Below are positions 1 through 7,231 of a DNA stretch of 42,162 nucleotides, piece after piece. The stretch lies in IMG/VR virus record IMGVR_UViG_3300044823_000057, positions 1 to 42,162 of that record; one strand, given 5' to 3'. The notes beneath the pieces were generated by a model. That model ran no database searches. It had not been told where the DNA came from and saw nothing but the letters and a program-made list of their open reading frames with translations. Every line of letters starts with the position of its first letter. The first letter of the stretch is position 1. The position numbers were made by a program, and so were the translations under genes. Source of the DNA: a virus.

Positions 1-10
1 CAGCCACAAA
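1..10. repeat. Left terminal 10-bp direct repeat (contig closure)
   Basis: The bases CAGCCACAAA open the window and also close it at 42153-42162. Collapsing the two copies keeps the fibre reading frame open across the junction (40940-42162 joined to 11-581, 598 codons including stop). This suggests a circular or circularly permuted molecule. The Thr/Asn-rich coding makes short matches commoner than chance, so it is suggestive rather than proven. Confidence 0.6.
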
Positions 11-581
11 CAACCTTGGGAATACGGCTTCGGTGCTAATGACCAATGCGGCCAATCAATTCATGGGCATTTTCACGAATGGCACTTTCTATGGAAATGG
101 AAGTGGTCTGTCGGGTTTGTCTGCAACGGCGACCAACGCTATTGGGAGTCTTAATGGCAACGGAACGAACGTGACAATCTACGGAACGCTGACCTCGACG
201 AATTTGACTGCAACCGTTTTCATTACCAACTTCTTTATCCCGAATTACAGGACGAACTTCACGGTTACGCTTCCTGTAACGGCAGATTATTTGATAAGCG
301 AGGGGCTATCCCTTGTCTCAATAATCAATAATCCTTACGGGCTATTGATGGTTTCAAACACTGTTATCCCCACGAAATATGTTGGTGGTCAAAGCTATGC
401 TGGATGCCCGCCATTCTCCCAGACATCTTTAACCAACGGCATTACTTGGTCTATCATTTACACCGGAGATAACAGCATATCTTTTGCTGACACCAATGGT
501 TCGCCAACGACATTCACAGCTATTCAGTTAACAAATGCCTTCAAACTTCAAGCTCGTTACTCATGGGTAAAACATCAATAG
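3..581 (+). CDS. Thr/Asn-rich tail/fibre-like protein, C-terminal part
   Basis: The frame is open from the window edge and reads ATNNLGNTASVLMTNAAN, so this is the 3' part of a longer gene. If the molecule is circular it joins the gene at 40940-42162 to give a protein of 597 residues. It carries a GNGSGLSGL motif, related to the GNGxGLTNL repeats frequent in Verrucomicrobial exported proteins, and a TNVTIYGTLTSTN motif that recurs in the next gene. The last ~110 residues look globular and end in SWVKHQ, much like the WVAVHQ end of the next protein, so the tail modules appear to be shared. A tail-fibre or receptor-binding role is inferred from composition and position. The stop overlaps the next start by 19 bp. 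Confidence 0.7.
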   Translation, partial: ATNNLGNTASVLMTNAANQFMGIFTNGTFYGNGSGLSGLSATATNAIGSLNGNGTNVTIYGTLTSTNLTATVFITNFFIPNYRTNFTVTLPVTADYLISEGLSLVSIINNPYGLLMVSNTVIPTKYVGGQSYAGCPPFSQTSLTNGITWSIIYTGDNSISFADTNGSPTTFTAIQLTNAFKLQARYSWVKHQ

Positions 582-3178
582 CATTAGCGGGCTTACTGTT
601 TCTGGCTGTTAATGGAGTGGCACAAGCAATCCCTTCACCCGCCACAACTAGCCAAGCGACGAACTTGGTGGTTCAGGATGTTTATATGTCTCCGGCGAGG
701 GTTGGGGACTTTTGGTATGATGTTGTAATACCATTTGTTCTTTCCAATAGCGGAAGCGGCATACCAAACACTAATGGTTCTGGGACTAACATTACTGTCT
801 ATGGGATTTTAACCTCCACAAACATAGATGCAAAAATCAAATCCGCTACCAATGGAGTTTTGGTAACGGCATCAAACATTTTTTCCGTCAAAGGAAGTGC
901 GGGTGGAGTTGTCCCTGCTCCAGCTACGACGAGCCAAGCGACGAACTTGGTAACACAGGACGCATATATGTCACCGGCCAGAGTGGGTGATTTCTGGTAT
1001 GATGTTGTAATACCTTACATTGCAGCCAATGGCGGTGGCGGTTCAGGAACGGCAACAAACCTATCTGGTAATGCGCTGGTTCAAGTAACAAACATCTCAC
1101 AATCTGTTGGGGGAGGAGGCGGCGGAACAACACTCTCTAACGGCCTACCAACCATAGACCTTTCCTTTGTCAGTTCACCAGCATTTATTCAAAACACAAA
1201 TCCCTATGCAGTAAATTGTGTTTGGGGTGGGAATGGGATTGTAGTGACGAATGTAGTCTATAATGGTGGGACTACGTTGGTGACAATGGACGGGTTTATC
1301 TTTGGTGGAGCAACAACCAATGCCACGAATAATTTGACGGTGTATTTTAGTGGAACACCACTTCATGTGCAGATGTACCCAGTGGGGATGTTGGGGTTAA
1401 GTGGAACAAATGGATTGCAAGGCATACAGGGAATAGCTGGAAATAATGGAACTAACGGGCTTAATGCTCCAACAGATTTGAACTGGAATAACATCACAAA
1501 TCAACCTGTCATTCCTTCGACGAATGGGTTTGTTGATGCTTCCATTACAAATGCCTTTGTAATAAATAACTCCGGTGTGGCAACAAATTTGACGGTGTTT
1601 GGTAGTGAAACAATCACCAACGCTTCACTTACTATAACCAATGGAAGCCTTACGATCACAGGCACGAATGGAGTGGCAACGAACGCTCCCAATGCTTTAA
1701 CTTTGAAAGGCGGAACAGGTTCGATTGGTTCTTCTGGTCATGGAAATGGATATTTGGGTGGGGGAATTTCAATAACCCTTGGCACTGGTGGTGACGCTTA
1801 CGGCTCATCTCCATTTGGAAACGGCGGTAAAGGTGGTGGTTATATTGTTCAAGCTGGAACAGGCGGTTCTGGAACAGACGGATTAAACGGTGGAGCAGGT
1901 GGAGATTATGTTGTGTATGGAGCTACTGGTGGGTCTGGTAATGCCGGAGGTAAGGGTGGTGGTATAACAAACATTGCTGGCAATGGAGCGAATGGAACGG
2001 GCGCATCTGGAGGTAATGGTGGCGACATAGGGATTCTAGCCGGAACAGGTGGTTCGGCTACTGGAAGTGGTGCTACTGGTGGGACAATAGCAATTCAATC
2101 TGGCACAGGTGGCGTGTCCTCTGGTGGCGGAACTGGTAGTGGTGGAACTATGACTCTTTCGTCTGGAACGGGAGGCGGTTCTCCTGTTAGCGCAAGTCCG
2201 GGCGGAACATTTACATTAAACGGAGGGACTGGCGGCAATACAGCAGGGGTAAATGCGACAGCAGGAAAAGGGGGTTCAGCTTCTTTTAATGGTGGTGCTG
2301 GTGGAATATCTACCAATGGAACTGGAGGTGCAGGTGGAGACTTCTCTTTAACAGGTGGAACTGGTGCGGCTGCTTCAACAAGTGGTAAAACAAGTGGTGC
2401 TGGAGGCTCTTTAACCATAGCAGGAGGCCTCGCTGGTGCATCTACTTCCGGTGCGGCGGCTGATGGTGGTAGTGCAACAATAGCTGCTGGCGACGGCGGC
2501 GCGACTGTGATTGCTGGTTATGCCAGTGGGAAAGGCGGGTCATTGACAATTCGTTCTGGTGTTGGGGGTATAAGTGACCAAGCGAATGGAGGAACAGACA
2601 CGGCTGGTGCAGCAGGTAATTTGGTTATTTATGGAGCTAATGGTGGCTTACACCATGATGGAGCTGGCGGTAACGGATACGGTGGGGCTGGTGGTAGTGT
2701 GTATATCTATGGCGGAACAGGTGGAGCAGGATTGGCTGGTGCTGGTGTGAATGGAAACGCTTTTCTTGCAGTAAAAACAAATAATGTTGTTAGTGGAAGT
2801 GTTGGTGTTGGCACAACAAACCTTACCAGTGGATATGTTTTAGATATTCAAGGCAGCGTGATGATAAGAACCAATTTGGTTGTGACCAATAACATCACAG
2901 CCTACGGCACAAACACAGCGACTTATTTTGTCGGTAATGGTGGTGGGTTGACGAACCTAACGTCTGTAATCCAACAAGGTTCAACGAACGCTGTGGCGTT
3001 GACGGCTTTCACGGCGACATTTGCTCAACCATTTGTAGACACAAACTACACAGCGGTTGCGATTGGGAACGGATTTGCTTTGGCGAGTAGTTATGTTTCA
3101 GCCAAGACAATCAATAGTTGTGTGTTTAATATGACGATTGCAACTGGAGCGATAGACTGGGTGGCTGTTCATCAATAA
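563..3178 (+). CDS. Large glycine-rich secreted adhesin / fibre-like protein
   Basis: 871 residues. Residues 1-22 look like a Sec signal peptide (K-T-S start, hydrophobic core, VAQA cleavage site). A ~35-residue block containing SPARVGDFWYDVVIP occurs twice, 94 residues apart. A short collagen-like Gly-X-Y stretch lies near residues 277-303. Residues ~380-731 are a glycine-rich array of GGTGG/GGAGG units, reminiscent of the polyglycine-II sandwich of phage S16 gp38 adhesin, though homology is not claimed. The C-terminus has the FVGNGGGLTNL motif followed by a small domain ending WVAVHQ. The likely role is host binding or a surface fibre. The signal peptide is odd for a virion protein, because tail proteins normally assemble in the cytoplasm. 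The start ATG lies inside the end of the preceding gene. Confidence 0.75.
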   Translation: MGKTSIALAGLLFLAVNGVAQAIPSPATTSQATNLVVQDVYMSPARVGDFWYDVVIPFVLSNSGSGIPNTNGSGTNITVYGILTSTNIDAKIKSATNGVLVTASNIFSVKGSAGGVVPAPATTSQATNLVTQDAYMSPARVGDFWYDVVIPYIAANGGGGSGTATNLSGNALVQVTNISQSVGGGGGGTTLSNGLPTIDLSFVSSPAFIQNTNPYAVNCVWGGNGIVVTNVVYNGGTTLVTMDGFIFGGATTNATNNLTVYFSGTPLHVQMYPVGMLGLSGTNGLQGIQGIAGNNGTNGLNAPTDLNWNNITNQPVIPSTNGFVDASITNAFVINNSGVATNLTVFGSETITNASLTITNGSLTITGTNGVATNAPNALTLKGGTGSIGSSGHGNGYLGGGISITLGTGGDAYGSSPFGNGGKGGGYIVQAGTGGSGTDGLNGGAGGDYVVYGATGGSGNAGGKGGGITNIAGNGANGTGASGGNGGDIGILAGTGGSATGSGATGGTIAIQSGTGGVSSGGGTGSGGTMTLSSGTGGGSPVSASPGGTFTLNGGTGGNTAGVNATAGKGGSASFNGGAGGISTNGTGGAGGDFSLTGGTGAAASTSGKTSGAGGSLTIAGGLAGASTSGAAADGGSATIAAGDGGATVIAGYASGKGGSLTIRSGVGGISDQANGGTDTAGAAGNLVIYGANGGLHHDGAGGNGYGGAGGSVYIYGGTGGAGLAGAGVNGNAFLAVKTNNVVSGSVGVGTTNLTSGYVLDIQGSVMIRTNLVVTNNITAYGTNTATYFVGNGGGLTNLTSVIQQGSTNAVALTAFTATFAQPFVDTNYTAVAIGNGFALASSYVSAKTINSCVFNMTIATGAIDWVAVHQ
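632..735 (+). repeat. Internal duplication, copy 1
   Basis: Encodes the SPATTSQATNLV...SPARVGDFWYDVVIP block. The second copy lies exactly 282 bp downstream, in the same frame. Third-position differences show it is an old duplication kept for its protein sequence. Confidence 0.85.
914..1017 (+). repeat. Internal duplication, copy 2
   Basis: Second copy of the block at 632-735. It keeps SPARVGDFWYDVVIP exactly and changes flanking residues (VVQDVYM becomes VTQDAYM). Confidence 0.85.
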
Positions 3179-3185
3179 CTATACC

Positions 3186-4349
3186 ATGAAACATCTATTC
3201 ACCATCGCAACCTTGTTGATGACCTTGCAAATGGCAAGGGCAGTTTACACAGAAGATGTTGCCACGAACTTTGTCAATCAAGGGCAGTTGGTGAGTGCGA
3301 CTAATGGATTTGTCACTTCCTCGATTACGAATGGGTTGGCCTCGACGAATTATGTCAGTTCAATAACTAATGGACTCGCCACAACTAGTGTGACGAATGG
3401 CTTGGCTACTACTAACTACGTCAGCAACTATGTCTATTCTGCAACTAATGGCTTTTCTGGGATTTTAACTTCAAATGGATTTGGGACGAATACAACGCTC
3501 ATCACAATTTTCAGTGGCTCAACGAATATCGTAGCAACGACGAATTATACATTTGGAGGTAATGGATTTACTGTCACCAATGCCGGTTCAACTGCTGTCA
3601 ATGGAACATACACCTCTAATAGAACAGGCGGTTATTATTGGGAATATACAAATACATTAGGAATACACTTAAATTGGAACACTTGTGATAATCGTGCATA
3701 TTTTATTTCCAATTACAATTCAGTATTGTATTCGACGACCTCTTTCCCAAATAACTTTACAAATGGTATTCCTCCGATGCCAACAGTAACTAACAGCCCA
3801 TCATCCACAAACATCACCTATGTAACCAATGTTATTGCGGCAGCCACAACCACAAATTTCAGTCCAGCTAGTGGCGGAACATTCATTGGTAATTTCCCTC
3901 AATTATCCACAGGGAACACGAATGATTATTTGCCAGGTAATAATGTAACCTTTGAAACAAATTATCCGAATCAGATTGTTATTGATGCAACCAGTGACAT
4001 CAGTTATTCAACCGTCACAAACAACTGGAACATGGGTCAATTTGTTTATGCTCACTTTGACATAACACCGCCTCAAGTAATTTGCCCGCAGATAATGTTG
4101 CTTTGCATATCCAACAACGCTAACGGAACAACTGCTGGCAGGATGATTTCGCCGACTTTATTCTTTGACGATGCTGATTTTATGCCAATCGGCATTACTT
4201 GGACTCCGACAAATGTTGATGTTTATGGTGACCGACAACTACAAGGGGGAACTGGTTTTCTAACCTCGTCCACTAACGGAGGAAGGGCTTACTCTTATAC
4301 TGAAATGACAAACTATTTCAAGATTCTATGCACTTACAGAAACCAATGA
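3186..4349 (+). CDS. Secreted Thr/Asn-rich fibre-like protein
   Basis: 387 residues. The N-terminus (MKHLFTIATLLMTLQMARA) is a good Sec signal peptide. Residues ~38-100 hold degenerate repeats of the form TNGLA/F-(S/T)TNYVSS, very like repeats in the gene at the right end of the window. The C-terminal ~150 residues look like a globular beta domain. It starts 7 bp after the preceding stop, in the same operon. A surface or receptor-binding function is inferred from context; no named family is recognised. Confidence 0.7.
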   Translation: MKHLFTIATLLMTLQMARAVYTEDVATNFVNQGQLVSATNGFVTSSITNGLASTNYVSSITNGLATTSVTNGLATTNYVSNYVYSATNGFSGILTSNGFGTNTTLITIFSGSTNIVATTNYTFGGNGFTVTNAGSTAVNGTYTSNRTGGYYWEYTNTLGIHLNWNTCDNRAYFISNYNSVLYSTTSFPNNFTNGIPPMPTVTNSPSSTNITYVTNVIAAATTTNFSPASGGTFIGNFPQLSTGNTNDYLPGNNVTFETNYPNQIVIDATSDISYSTVTNNWNMGQFVYAHFDITPPQVICPQIMLLCISNNANGTTAGRMISPTLFFDDADFMPIGITWTPTNVDVYGDRQLQGGTGFLTSSTNGGRAYSYTEMTNYFKILCTYRNQ

Positions 4350-4383
4350 CCACATTAACCAAAATGAACGGGAGGAGGGCATT

Positions 4384-4776
4384 ATGAAGAAACTTTTATT
4401 ACCAATCATTGCCGGACTATCCGGTATGGGCGCGAGCGTGGAGGCTGGCATTCCGTCTGAACCCAATACATGGGCTGAATTATTTCGTCTGCCAGTTACG
4501 GGGTTGCTTGGCTTTGTCTGCATCGCGTGCGTGTATTTCATGTATAAACAGTCGAAGGATAATGCGGAAAGAGTGCTGTCACTGATTGAGGGTGAACGTG
4601 CCGCAACGGAAAAGCGTGTATCCAGCAACGCGCTCATCACAAAAGAATTGGCTGAAAATAACGCACGAGTGGTTAAAGACCTTGCGACGAGTAACGCGCT
4701 GGTGATGAAGGAATCGGCAGAACTCCACGCCGCTGAAATCAGGGTTTTACTGGATGAACTAAAAGGCAGGAAATAA
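4384..4776 (+). CDS. Membrane protein with coiled coil, holin- or i-spanin-like
   Basis: 130 residues. A hydrophobic N-terminus (MKKLLLPIIAGLSGMGASVEAG) is followed by a second hydrophobic segment at ~39-54 (VTGLLGFVCIACVYFMY) and a charged heptad-like helix to the end. A strong Shine-Dalgarno (GGGAGGAGGGC) precedes the ATG. It is first in a cluster of membrane and envelope proteins right after the fibre genes, the usual place for lysis genes. It could be a holin-like protein or an inner-membrane spanin subunit; the sequence does not decide between them. Confidence 0.6.
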   Translation: MKKLLLPIIAGLSGMGASVEAGIPSEPNTWAELFRLPVTGLLGFVCIACVYFMYKQSKDNAERVLSLIEGERAATEKRVSSNALITKELAENNARVVKDLATSNALVMKESAELHAAEIRVLLDELKGRK

Positions 4777-4780
4777 AATT

Positions 4781-5137
4781 ATGACAGCAACAACTGAAAA
4801 GTGGTTTTACGGTCTTGGCAGCGCGACGATTGGCGGTGGTAGTGCTGCAGTCGTGAGCGGCTTTACCGCAATGGGATTTGACCCCGCAAAGTTCAACCTG
4901 ACCAATTCCAGCGGCATCATGCACCTGCTCGGTCTTACTGCAGTCAATTTTGTGTTCAGTGGAATTTTGTCGGCGTTTTTCTACTTGCGGCAATCTCCTT
5001 TACCGCCGGAATCAATCACGGAAACGACAACGACAACAAGTATGGCTAGTGATTCTCAAGGTGGAGTGACCACTGGCATCAGCAAAACAGTCACCACAAC
5101 TCCAGTCAGTCAACCAACAGAAACAACGAAAGAATAA
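4781..5137 (+). CDS. Putative holin-like protein with two membrane segments
   Basis: 118 residues with a glycine-rich hydrophobic segment at ~10-32 (LGSATIGGGSAAVVSGFTAMG), a second at ~47-67 (MHLLGLTAVNFVFSGILSAFF), and a long polar Thr/Ser-rich tail. Size, topology and position, 4 bp after the previous membrane gene, fit a class II-like holin. No family-specific motif is visible. Confidence 0.6.
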   Translation: MTATTEKWFYGLGSATIGGGSAAVVSGFTAMGFDPAKFNLTNSSGIMHLLGLTAVNFVFSGILSAFFYLRQSPLPPESITETTTTTSMASDSQGGVTTGISKTVTTTPVSQPTETTKE

Positions 5138-5140
5138 ATT

Positions 5141-5272
5141 ATGACATCCAACATTCACATCATCCTTCCAGTTATCGCATTGATTCTAGCAGTAGTCGGT
5201 ATTATTAAACCAACATGGCCGTTAGTATCTGTAGCGGTGATACTCTTGGCTGTTAACGCACTTGTAAAATAA
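5141..5272 (+). CDS. 43-residue two-helix membrane peptide
   Basis: ATG at 5141 to TAA at 5270-5272. Two hydrophobic stretches (ILPVIALILAVVGII and LVSVAVILLAVNALV) are separated by a KPTWP turn, giving a helical hairpin. Its stop overlaps the next start (TAATG), and it begins three bases after the previous stop, so it fits tightly in the operon. Possibly a holin partner or antiholin; function unknown. Confidence 0.6.
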   Translation: MTSNIHIILPVIALILAVVGIIKPTWPLVSVAVILLAVNALVK

Positions 5273-5781
5273 TGAACACAATCACAAAACTACTCTTGGC
5301 CGCAATCGTGTGTTGCGGGATAACAACGGCACAGGCAGACGAAACCAACTATCTGTCCTTCACCAACGTCACCGTTGAGGGTTGGACGGGTTATCGTTAT
5401 GCCGGTGACTCTGGCGATTCAACAGCCACACTTGGCGCAATGGCAAAGTTGTATGACTTCAACCTTGGCAAGTTGCAACAGGTAACTCTTGGTGCAGGCG
5501 TTGACCTTGACGTTGCAACTACCAAGACAACCATCAACGATTTGTCTGGTCGCATCTATCTGGTCAAAGACGTTGGCCTGACAGAATTTGATGCATTTGT
5601 TGGTCTTGGCTATCTGTTCAGTGAGACTAGAACCTTTACTGACTTTGGTGCAGGGGTGAAATACAACCTTTACCAGACGAAGAACTGGTCTGCGTTCATT
5701 GGCACGGACATAACATTCCAGCTACGGAGCAAGACTTTGCTTGAGTATCTGCCCGGAATACAAACTGGGATTGCGTTCTGA
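5272..5781 (+). CDS. Small outer-membrane beta-barrel-like protein
   Basis: 169 residues. A Sec signal peptide (MNTITKLLLAAIVCCGITTAQA) precedes a chain of alternating hydrophobic/polar strands such as GVDLDVATTKT, FDAFVGLGYLF and FTDFGAGVKYNLY. The protein ends in phenylalanine (TGIAF), the usual outer-membrane insertion signal recognised by the BAM complex. It resembles small eight-stranded barrels in general design. Phage-encoded outer-membrane proteins such as lambda Lom are known, so receptor masking or superinfection exclusion is a reasonable guess. It sits between putative lysis genes. Confidence 0.65.
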   Translation: MNTITKLLLAAIVCCGITTAQADETNYLSFTNVTVEGWTGYRYAGDSGDSTATLGAMAKLYDFNLGKLQQVTLGAGVDLDVATTKTTINDLSGRIYLVKDVGLTEFDAFVGLGYLFSETRTFTDFGAGVKYNLYQTKNWSAFIGTDITFQLRSKTLLEYLPGIQTGIAF

Positions 5782-5783
5782 TT

Positions 5784-5960
5784 ATGTGGGGCTGGCTAAA
5801 AGCAATCATGAGCGCATTTTTTGATGCGCTATTCAGCCTATTTTGGAAAGAAGTAAATAAGCCTGACACTATCGAAGATGAGAAAACTCCTACTAATGTT
5901 AAGCGCGATTGGAATAGGTATGTTGCTGACCAGTTGCGCGACAAGAACGGTGGTCATTGA
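5784..5960 (+). CDS. 58-residue amphipathic/hydrophobic protein
   Basis: Starts MWGWLKAIMSAFFDALFSLFW, a hydrophobic or amphipathic N-terminal helix, then a charged C-terminus. It begins two bases after the barrel gene. The last 83 bp overlap the start of the lipoprotein gene in another frame, an arrangement that recalls overlapping Rz/Rz1 spanin pairs, although 58 residues is very short for an i-spanin. Function unproven. Confidence 0.5.
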   Translation: MWGWLKAIMSAFFDALFSLFWKEVNKPDTIEDEKTPTNVKRDWNRYVADQLRDKNGGH

Positions 5961-6099
5961 TTCGCAATCCAGCATCGTGAGGCTAGGTTCGGATGTGCGC
6001 GGTCATGTCTATATCTGGCAGGATGGTCAATGGCAATTAAGCGGGGACAAAGTGACGTTGCCGGAAGGGTGGTTCGCAGGTGCAATGAAGGTAAAATGA
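5878..6099 (+). CDS. Small lipoprotein, possible o-spanin-like
   Basis: 73 residues with a type II signal sequence and lipobox LLTSC (cleavage before Cys20). The mature part carries VIDSQSSIVRLGSDVRG and VTLPEGWFAGA, a compact motif set I recall from other small phage lipoproteins (memory, not a search). The start lies inside the preceding gene. Membrane anchoring through the lipid is certain if the lipobox is used. A spanin role is suggested by nesting and position in a lysis-like cluster; superinfection exclusion is the alternative. Confidence 0.65.
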   Translation: MRKLLLMLSAIGIGMLLTSCATRTVVIDSQSSIVRLGSDVRGHVYIWQDGQWQLSGDKVTLPEGWFAGAMKVK

Positions 6100-6245
6100 T
6101 GTGCGACGAAGCAAGCCATTCTGTATGTGGTGTGGAGGAAGTCACCAAACAAACTCCTGCCGCGCCCTTGCCCGCGCCATCAAAAGAAACAAAGCCAGAC
6201 TTGCCAGAAGTAATACCAGACCTGCCTAATGCGCCTATTTTGTAA
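6096..6245 (+). CDS. Pro-rich 49-residue protein
   Basis: ATG at 6096 overlaps the lipoprotein stop (ATGA). The second half is proline-rich (TPAAPLPAPSKETKPDLPEV). An upstream in-frame ATG at 6030 would lie inside the lipoprotein gene, so the coupled start is preferred. The 3' end overlaps the 3' end of the minus-strand nuclease gene by 11 bp, where the two transcription directions meet. Function unknown. Confidence 0.5.
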   Translation: MMCDEASHSVCGVEEVTKQTPAAPLPAPSKETKPDLPEVIPDLPNAPIL

Positions 6246-6513
6246 GTGCTGCAATAGCTTCTTCTGGGCTTCGGACAATGGCAACTTGTCCCTTCCATTC
6301 ATTGTGCCAGATGGCTTCTTCTGCCGTTAATGCTTGGGCAGACTTCGGCTGGTCTGGGTTCTTAATTTCCATGAAGTAATTACGGTGAAAAATGCCAGCA
6401 CAAATATCAGGACAACCTTGACCAACAGCAGATAATATCTGAACCGTAGCACCTACTTGGCGCAATGCCTCGACTATCTCGGTCTGGTTCTGGTCTATTT
6501 TACGCGCACGCAT
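6235..6513 (-). CDS. VRR-NUC-like small nuclease
   Basis: 92 residues. The core GQGCPDICAGIFHRNYFMEIK has the Asp (PD) and Glu-x-Lys spacing of PD-(D/E)XK nucleases of the VRR-NUC type. It is followed by the typical LTAEEAIWHNEWKGQVAIVRS ending, where a WH...W and a VVRS strand close the fold. Such stand-alone phage VRR-NUC proteins are thought to cut branched DNA or act in recombination. It is the last gene of the long minus-strand operon and overlaps the plus-strand gene tail-to-tail. Confidence 0.8.
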   Translation of the reverse strand: MRARKIDQNQTEIVEALRQVGATVQILSAVGQGCPDICAGIFHRNYFMEIKNPDQPKSAQALTAEEAIWHNEWKGQVAIVRSPEEAIAALTK

Positions 6514-6584
6514 TTTTTAGGCTTTCTAATAGGTATGTTATTGATTCCCCTTGAACGTAGTATCTCGTATGTTTTTCTGCTCAT
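6495..6584 (-). CDS. 29-residue basic micro-protein
   Basis: Reads MSRKTYEILRSRGINNIPI and then a Lys-rich tail. The start overlaps the upstream stop by ATGA, and the end runs 19 bp into the VRR-NUC gene. Coupling is the only support; it may be a leader for the nuclease gene. Confidence 0.35.
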   Translation of the reverse strand: MSRKTYEILRSRGINNIPIRKPKKCVRVK

Positions 6585-6751
6585 AATTTTGGTTTGATTT
6601 GTGGTGTGGTTGACTTGCAACCGTCAGTGGCGACTGCATCAAGTGTGGTGTAATGGAAATGAACCCCTAAATATCTGCCAGAGCGCAGATCCTCCACGAT
6701 GCCCTTGATTCTGCGCTTGCGTTGTTTGATGGTTTTTGTTGGCTTTTTCAT
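6581..6751 (-). CDS. 56-residue basic hypothetical protein
   Basis: Begins MKKPTKTIKQRKRRIKGIV and is strongly basic at the N-terminus. The start overlaps the stop of the zinc-ribbon gene upstream (ATGA) and its stop overlaps the next micro-gene. Not a family I recognise; nucleic-acid binding is possible from charge. Confidence 0.5.
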   Translation of the reverse strand: MKKPTKTIKQRKRRIKGIVEDLRSGRYLGVHFHYTTLDAVATDGCKSTTPQIKPKL

Positions 6752-6945
6752 ATTTTGTTCACTGGATTGGCATTGTTTTTCTCCCAGTAAACAATGTTTT
6801 TATCCGGTCTATGTAGCCCAAGAATATCTTTAGCCAGCATTTCCAATTCCTCTTTTGTGCGCTGTCGAGGATAGAACAAATAGCATCTTCGACAAACCAT
6901 GCCAGTTTTAATCTTCTTGAGCAATCCGCCGCATTGACATTTCAT
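6748..6945 (-). CDS. Zinc-ribbon micro-protein
   Basis: MKCQCGGLLKKIKTGMVCRRC starts a two-knuckle zinc ribbon (CxC...CxxC), followed by a charged helix. The ATG at 6945 is chosen because the longer TTG start at 6963 lacks a ribosome site. 65 residues. Its 5' end overlaps the frame-shifted gene upstream. Confidence 0.6.
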   Translation of the reverse strand: MKCQCGGLLKKIKTGMVCRRCYLFYPRQRTKEELEMLAKDILGLHRPDKNIVYWEKNNANPVNKI

Positions 6946-7070
6946 AATTATATTTCGGTTCAACTAATGGTGTTTCTTTACCACACTTCCAGCAAATGCA
7001 AATTCCATCTCCGATATAAAAGTTTTCACATTCATGGACGGGTTCTGGGGGGGGGGTATTGGCAGTTCAC
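6908..7070 (-). pseudogene. Zinc-finger gene frame-shifted at a C10 tract
   Basis: GTG at 7070 overlaps the previous stop (GTGA) and has a strong Shine-Dalgarno (AGGAGGAG) 5-6 nt upstream. The frame VNCQYPPP runs into ten Cs (G10 on the plus strand, 7047-7056) and then stops. With nine Cs the frame continues as PEPVHECENFYIGDGICIC and WKCGKETPLVEP to a stop at 6908, giving 53 residues with a Cys pattern typical of zinc ribbons. The cause is a real slipped-strand change, phase variation, or a homopolymer sequencing error. Confidence 0.6.
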
Positions 7071-7231
7071 AATATCTCCTCCTCATATTTTGACGCATCT
7101 CTTAATGTCCTGACATCGTAACAACGCTGGCAGAGTATGGCATATTCTCCATTATCTTCTTCATAAGAACGCGTGGCTGGCTTATCTTCGCAGTCCTCAC
7201 AAAGTGCATGGTTGGGTTTGGTTTTTTTCAT
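7067..7231 (-). CDS. 54-residue CxxC...CxxC zinc-binding protein
   Basis: Reads MKKTKPNHALCEDCEDKPAT, with a second knuckle CQRC near residues 34-37. The start overlaps the metallophosphoesterase stop by ATGA. This is a typical small zinc-binding phage protein; function unknown. Confidence 0.6.
   Translation of the reverse strand: MKKTKPNHALCEDCEDKPATRSYEEDNGEYAILCQRCYDVRTLRDASKYEEEIL

Noticed and set aside
2095-2418. 107-residue Pro-rich minus-strand ORF
   Set aside because: It is the antisense of the glycine-rich array (GGN codons read as Pro/Ala/Val) with no ribosome site or coupling.
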